Position numbers and translations under genes: made by a program. From JALQXV01 sp051005235 (lineage in GTDB: Bacteria > Patescibacteriota > Saccharimonadia > Saccharimonadales > 2-12-FULL-41-12), in assembly GCA_051005235.1 (NCBI GenBank), contig JBPCJO010000081.1:1-13983 (forward strand): DNA of 13,983 nt, given 5' to 3'. Each line of letters opens with the position of its first letter. Within the stretch, counting starts at the first letter, position 1. Below are positions 11,948 to 13,983 of this stretch, one piece after another. The notes beneath the pieces were generated by a model. It saw nothing but the letters and a program-made list of their open reading frames with translations, did no database searches and had not been told where the DNA came from.

Positions 11948-13510
11948 ATGGCCGCCGCAGCCGAGACATTAGAACGAGAACATCAACCAATACCAGTCGA
12001 CGAGCGGTTATTAACTGAAATCGACCATTTGGCTGCGCATCGACTCGAAAATGGTTCGTACCCTGATGATGTCTTAGCCGACGTGCTGGTTAACTTAAAA
12101 ACCGCTGTACAAGAAGGCGGTATTCCGCATGCCGTATCGACCACCGAGCATGAGTATCTGCCAGCAGCTGAGCGCGGCGGAGTCTTTATGTGGATGGGGA
12201 AAACCGCCGTTCAGAATGCAATGAGTGGCTACCGATTTCATATCGATCCAGAGGCAATTAAACGGGTAGACGTAGAAATTGACGAAGCACGCCACGCTCA
12301 AGAAGATCTAGGGCCCGGTATTTTGAAAATTCTTATCTCGCCTAAAATGAGTGAAAAAGATGCCAGCCCCGAAGTTGCCCAGAAGGAACATTTGGCTGAT
12401 GATGACGCAATACGAATGAGCTGGCTTACAACTGACGAAAATGGGGTCATCCAGAAACGGACACTCCAGTCTCTGCTTGTAAAAGATGTGCCGCTTGATG
12501 CCTGGGTGGCTATGCTGCAAGATCCGGACAATATATTTGGCAAATCCATCGCAGTTAAAGATCCTGATTCTGCCCTATCGGTGATGCAAGTTCATCGTGA
12601 GCTTGAAATACCAATCAGTGCAGTAAACGCAAACGTAGTCGATATTGTTGGCGCCGTAGTTCCATATATTGCCGACCAACAGATGAAAGCAAGCGTTGTT
12701 GAACAAATAAAAAAATTCAATTCAGATCAAGTTGAGCTCGATAAACGGGCTGAATATATCGCGCAGCAATGGCTCCGGTTTGAGGTGGAACTTGATAAAA
12801 GTTTTGCACAGGGCAGCGCAACCTACGAAATAGAGCGTTTTATTGTAGGCTTACAAACCAAGTGGAAGATAAGTGATGCAGAGATTATCAATAACCATTT
12901 GGTCGGTAACTCATACCTAATGACGAGGCAACTGGCTGCTATTGTCGAAAAAGCCAAGCAGAATACACTGTGGACGTCAGCAGCAGTTATGACGGGCAAT
13001 GAAGCCGTTTTGAAGCAAATGGATACTAAAGTTGCCCAGCGAATTAATCATAATGCGGAACGCATGTACGTGGCGCAACAAACAGGCGTAGACACACGTG
13101 CGTACGAAGCCGAGAATAACCGGTTAATTGCCAGCCAGAATATTAACGTTGGTGGCGGCTGCGGAGGTACAAACAGTGATGCTTTTGGCAAAGATGCAGC
13201 TAATAGCCAAAATGACACTTCAAAAGAAACTTCTGATACGTCAACCACGCTTGTCTGGAAGCCTGGCATATGCAGAATAGAAGCTTGTCCCACCCGCCCC
13301 GGTATGACTGAAGTGGCGCAGTGTAGCGTTTGCCGTGGCTGCCAAGCTAAATTTGACATAGGGCAAGACCCGAGCAAGGGAGTAGCCCAGAGTAAATCAA
13401 CTGACGCGGACAATGAGGAGTTGATGAAAGATATTTACGCTTTCCTAGCAAAAAGTAGTAAGAAAAAGAACTCCAGCCTGCCTAACGGCTTAACCCAGCG
13501 GCCCGCCTAA
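11948..13510 (+). CDS. Unknown protein with C-terminal six-cysteine region, under B12-type leader
   Basis: A 520-aa protein I do not recognise. There is no signal peptide or membrane segment. Residues 1-400 are mostly helical-looking and acidic, with a low-complexity start (MAAAAETLEREHQP). All six cysteines lie late in the chain: C405 in a glycine-rich stretch (VGGGCGG) and C442, C447, C459, C462, C465, spaced C-x4-C-x11-C-x2-C-x2-C. Two Ser/Thr/Asn/Asp-rich linkers flank this region. The last five look like a zinc or iron-sulphur site; CxxCxxC is also compatible with a cluster ligand set. The ATG at 11948 follows AGAGGG (11937-11942) by 5 nt, one of the few good Shine-Dalgarno sites here. 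The upstream B12-type riboswitch suggests a link to cobalamin or an alternative to a B12-dependent step, but no B12-binding DxHxxG motif is seen. It overlaps the convergent downstream gene by 21 bp. Confidence 0.85.
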   Translation: MAAAAETLEREHQPIPVDERLLTEIDHLAAHRLENGSYPDDVLADVLVNLKTAVQEGGIPHAVSTTEHEYLPAAERGGVFMWMGKTAVQNAMSGYRFHIDPEAIKRVDVEIDEARHAQEDLGPGILKILISPKMSEKDASPEVAQKEHLADDDAIRMSWLTTDENGVIQKRTLQSLLVKDVPLDAWVAMLQDPDNIFGKSIAVKDPDSALSVMQVHRELEIPISAVNANVVDIVGAVVPYIADQQMKASVVEQIKKFNSDQVELDKRAEYIAQQWLRFEVELDKSFAQGSATYEIERFIVGLQTKWKISDAEIINNHLVGNSYLMTRQLAAIVEKAKQNTLWTSAAVMTGNEAVLKQMDTKVAQRINHNAERMYVAQQTGVDTRAYEAENNRLIASQNINVGGGCGGTNSDAFGKDAANSQNDTSKETSDTSTTLVWKPGICRIEACPTRPGMTEVAQCSVCRGCQAKFDIGQDPSKGVAQSKSTDADNEELMKDIYAFLAKSSKKKNSSLPNGLTQRPA

Positions 13511-13983
13511 GTGCGCCTCCAAGTATGCCAGGTGCTTACGGCGGTACTTGTCGAACTCTGCTTTGTTGATGCCGGTGCGCTTAATGAAGGCGCTCATACG
13601 TTCGCTGCCGATGTGGTGCGGGATCATCACATAACTAGCGCCGGCTTCGTAAAGGGCAGTGGCTTCCCGGATATTATTAGCGTGGCAGACAATGGCGGCG
13701 TTGGGGTTTAGTTCCTCGATCAACTTTACTAAAAAGAGGTTAGTGGGGTGGTCATTGATGGTCGAAACGACGAGTTTGGATTTTTCGATACCGGCTTCGT
13801 GTAGTAACTCGAGGTCGGTCGCGTCGCCGTACAAGTAGTCGATTTTTTTATGGTCAAGCAGGTCGATAACCTCGGGGTCGTAGTCGATAACCAAAAAGCG
13901 TTTGTGCATCTCCTGGAAGGTCTTAATAAACTCGTGTCCACCGTGGTGGTAGCCAAATAGCACCATCTGATACGGGGTAGGCC
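13490..13983 (-). CDS. TrkA-N (RCK) domain, C-terminal part of a probable Kef-type cation/proton antiporter (runs off the right edge)
   Basis: The reading frame is open to the window edge, and upstream codons (…PTPYQ) precede the first internal Met at 13966. The true start therefore lies outside, and the visible 164 codons are a C-terminal piece. MVLFGYHHGGHEFIK is a Rossmann start with a G-Y-x-x-G-G variant of the GxGxxG motif, followed by FLVIDYDPEVIDLL (acidic end of strand 2), YGDATDLELLHEAGIEKSKLVVSTI and HANNIREATALYEAGASYVMIPH. All are typical of the RCK_N/TrkA-N domain that binds NAD(H) or another nucleotide and gates K+ transport. No RCK_C domain follows. The membrane part, not visible here, would decide between a CPA2 (Kef) antiporter and a K+ channel. 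It converges on the riboswitch-controlled gene and overlaps its last 21 bp. Confidence 0.88.
   Translation of the reverse strand, partial: PTPYQMVLFGYHHGGHEFIKTFQEMHKRFLVIDYDPEVIDLLDHKKIDYLYGDATDLELLHEAGIEKSKLVVSTINDHPTNLFLVKLIEELNPNAAIVCHANNIREATALYEAGASYVMIPHHIGSERMSAFIKRTGINKAEFDKYRRKHLAYLEAHLGGPLG

Noticed and set aside
13048..13413. A 121-aa minus-strand open frame inside the 520-aa gene
   Set aside because: No start signal or recognisable motif; the opposite frame has the cysteine cluster, a ribosome site and a regulated leader.
1..13983. CRISPR array, tRNA or rRNA genes, prophage genes
   Set aside because: No regularly spaced direct repeats, no cloverleaf or rRNA signature and no phage structural or integrase motifs were seen.

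Overview
The window looks like a chromosomal segment from a Candidate Phyla Radiation (Patescibacteria) bacterium, most likely Saccharibacteria (TM7) or a close relative. This is inferred from gene content and style, not from any marker gene. The pointers are compact spacing (most gaps are under 60 bp, with ATGA overlaps and convergent overlaps), moderate GC, standard code, a cell-envelope glycan cluster, and several genes whose only obvious promoter is a -10 box 6-8 bp before the ATG.

Layout. Positions 1-1248 carry two minus-strand genes: the N-terminal part of an RfbB-type dTDP-glucose 4,6-dehydratase and a zinc-ribbon Nudix hydrolase. A 166-nt intergenic hairpin element (1295-1460) follows. 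It leads into a plus-strand GDP-mannose pair: mannose-1-phosphate guanylyltransferase and a eukaryote-type HAD phosphomannomutase. From 9648 down to 3295 lies a minus-strand glycan-assembly block. In transcription order it is a WbaP/WcaJ-like initiating sugar-phosphate transferase, a VapB/VapC toxin-antitoxin pair, a GT4 glycosyltransferase, a second hairpin element of about 165 nt (6218-6385), GlmS, and GalE. From 9769 on the plus strand come a GtrA-like membrane protein, a LexA-type DNA-binding protein without a protease domain, UppP, a cobalamin-type riboswitch, and an unknown 520-aa protein with a C-terminal cysteine cluster. The window ends in a convergent minus-strand gene for a TrkA-N/RCK domain, probably the end of a Kef-type antiporter.

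Together the genes supply nucleotide sugars (dTDP-4-keto-6-deoxyglucose, GDP-mannose, UDP-galactose), the amino-sugar precursor glucosamine-6-phosphate, the lipid carrier (UppP), and the enzymes that start and extend a polyprenyl-linked surface glycan.

The two observations most worth follow-up are these. (1) Two hairpin elements have the same size and the same apical sequence, GTAGCTA-YR-GCTACCCTTC. Their roughly 28-bp outer arms are unrelated in sequence between copies but self-complementary within each copy, which is what a structured-RNA family would show. (2) A B12-riboswitch-like leader precedes a protein of unknown function with six cysteines, all in its C-terminal part. Smaller points are a three-site operator at the vapBC promoter, the protease-less LexA-like protein followed by an inverted-repeat region, and the recurrent leaderless-type promoters.
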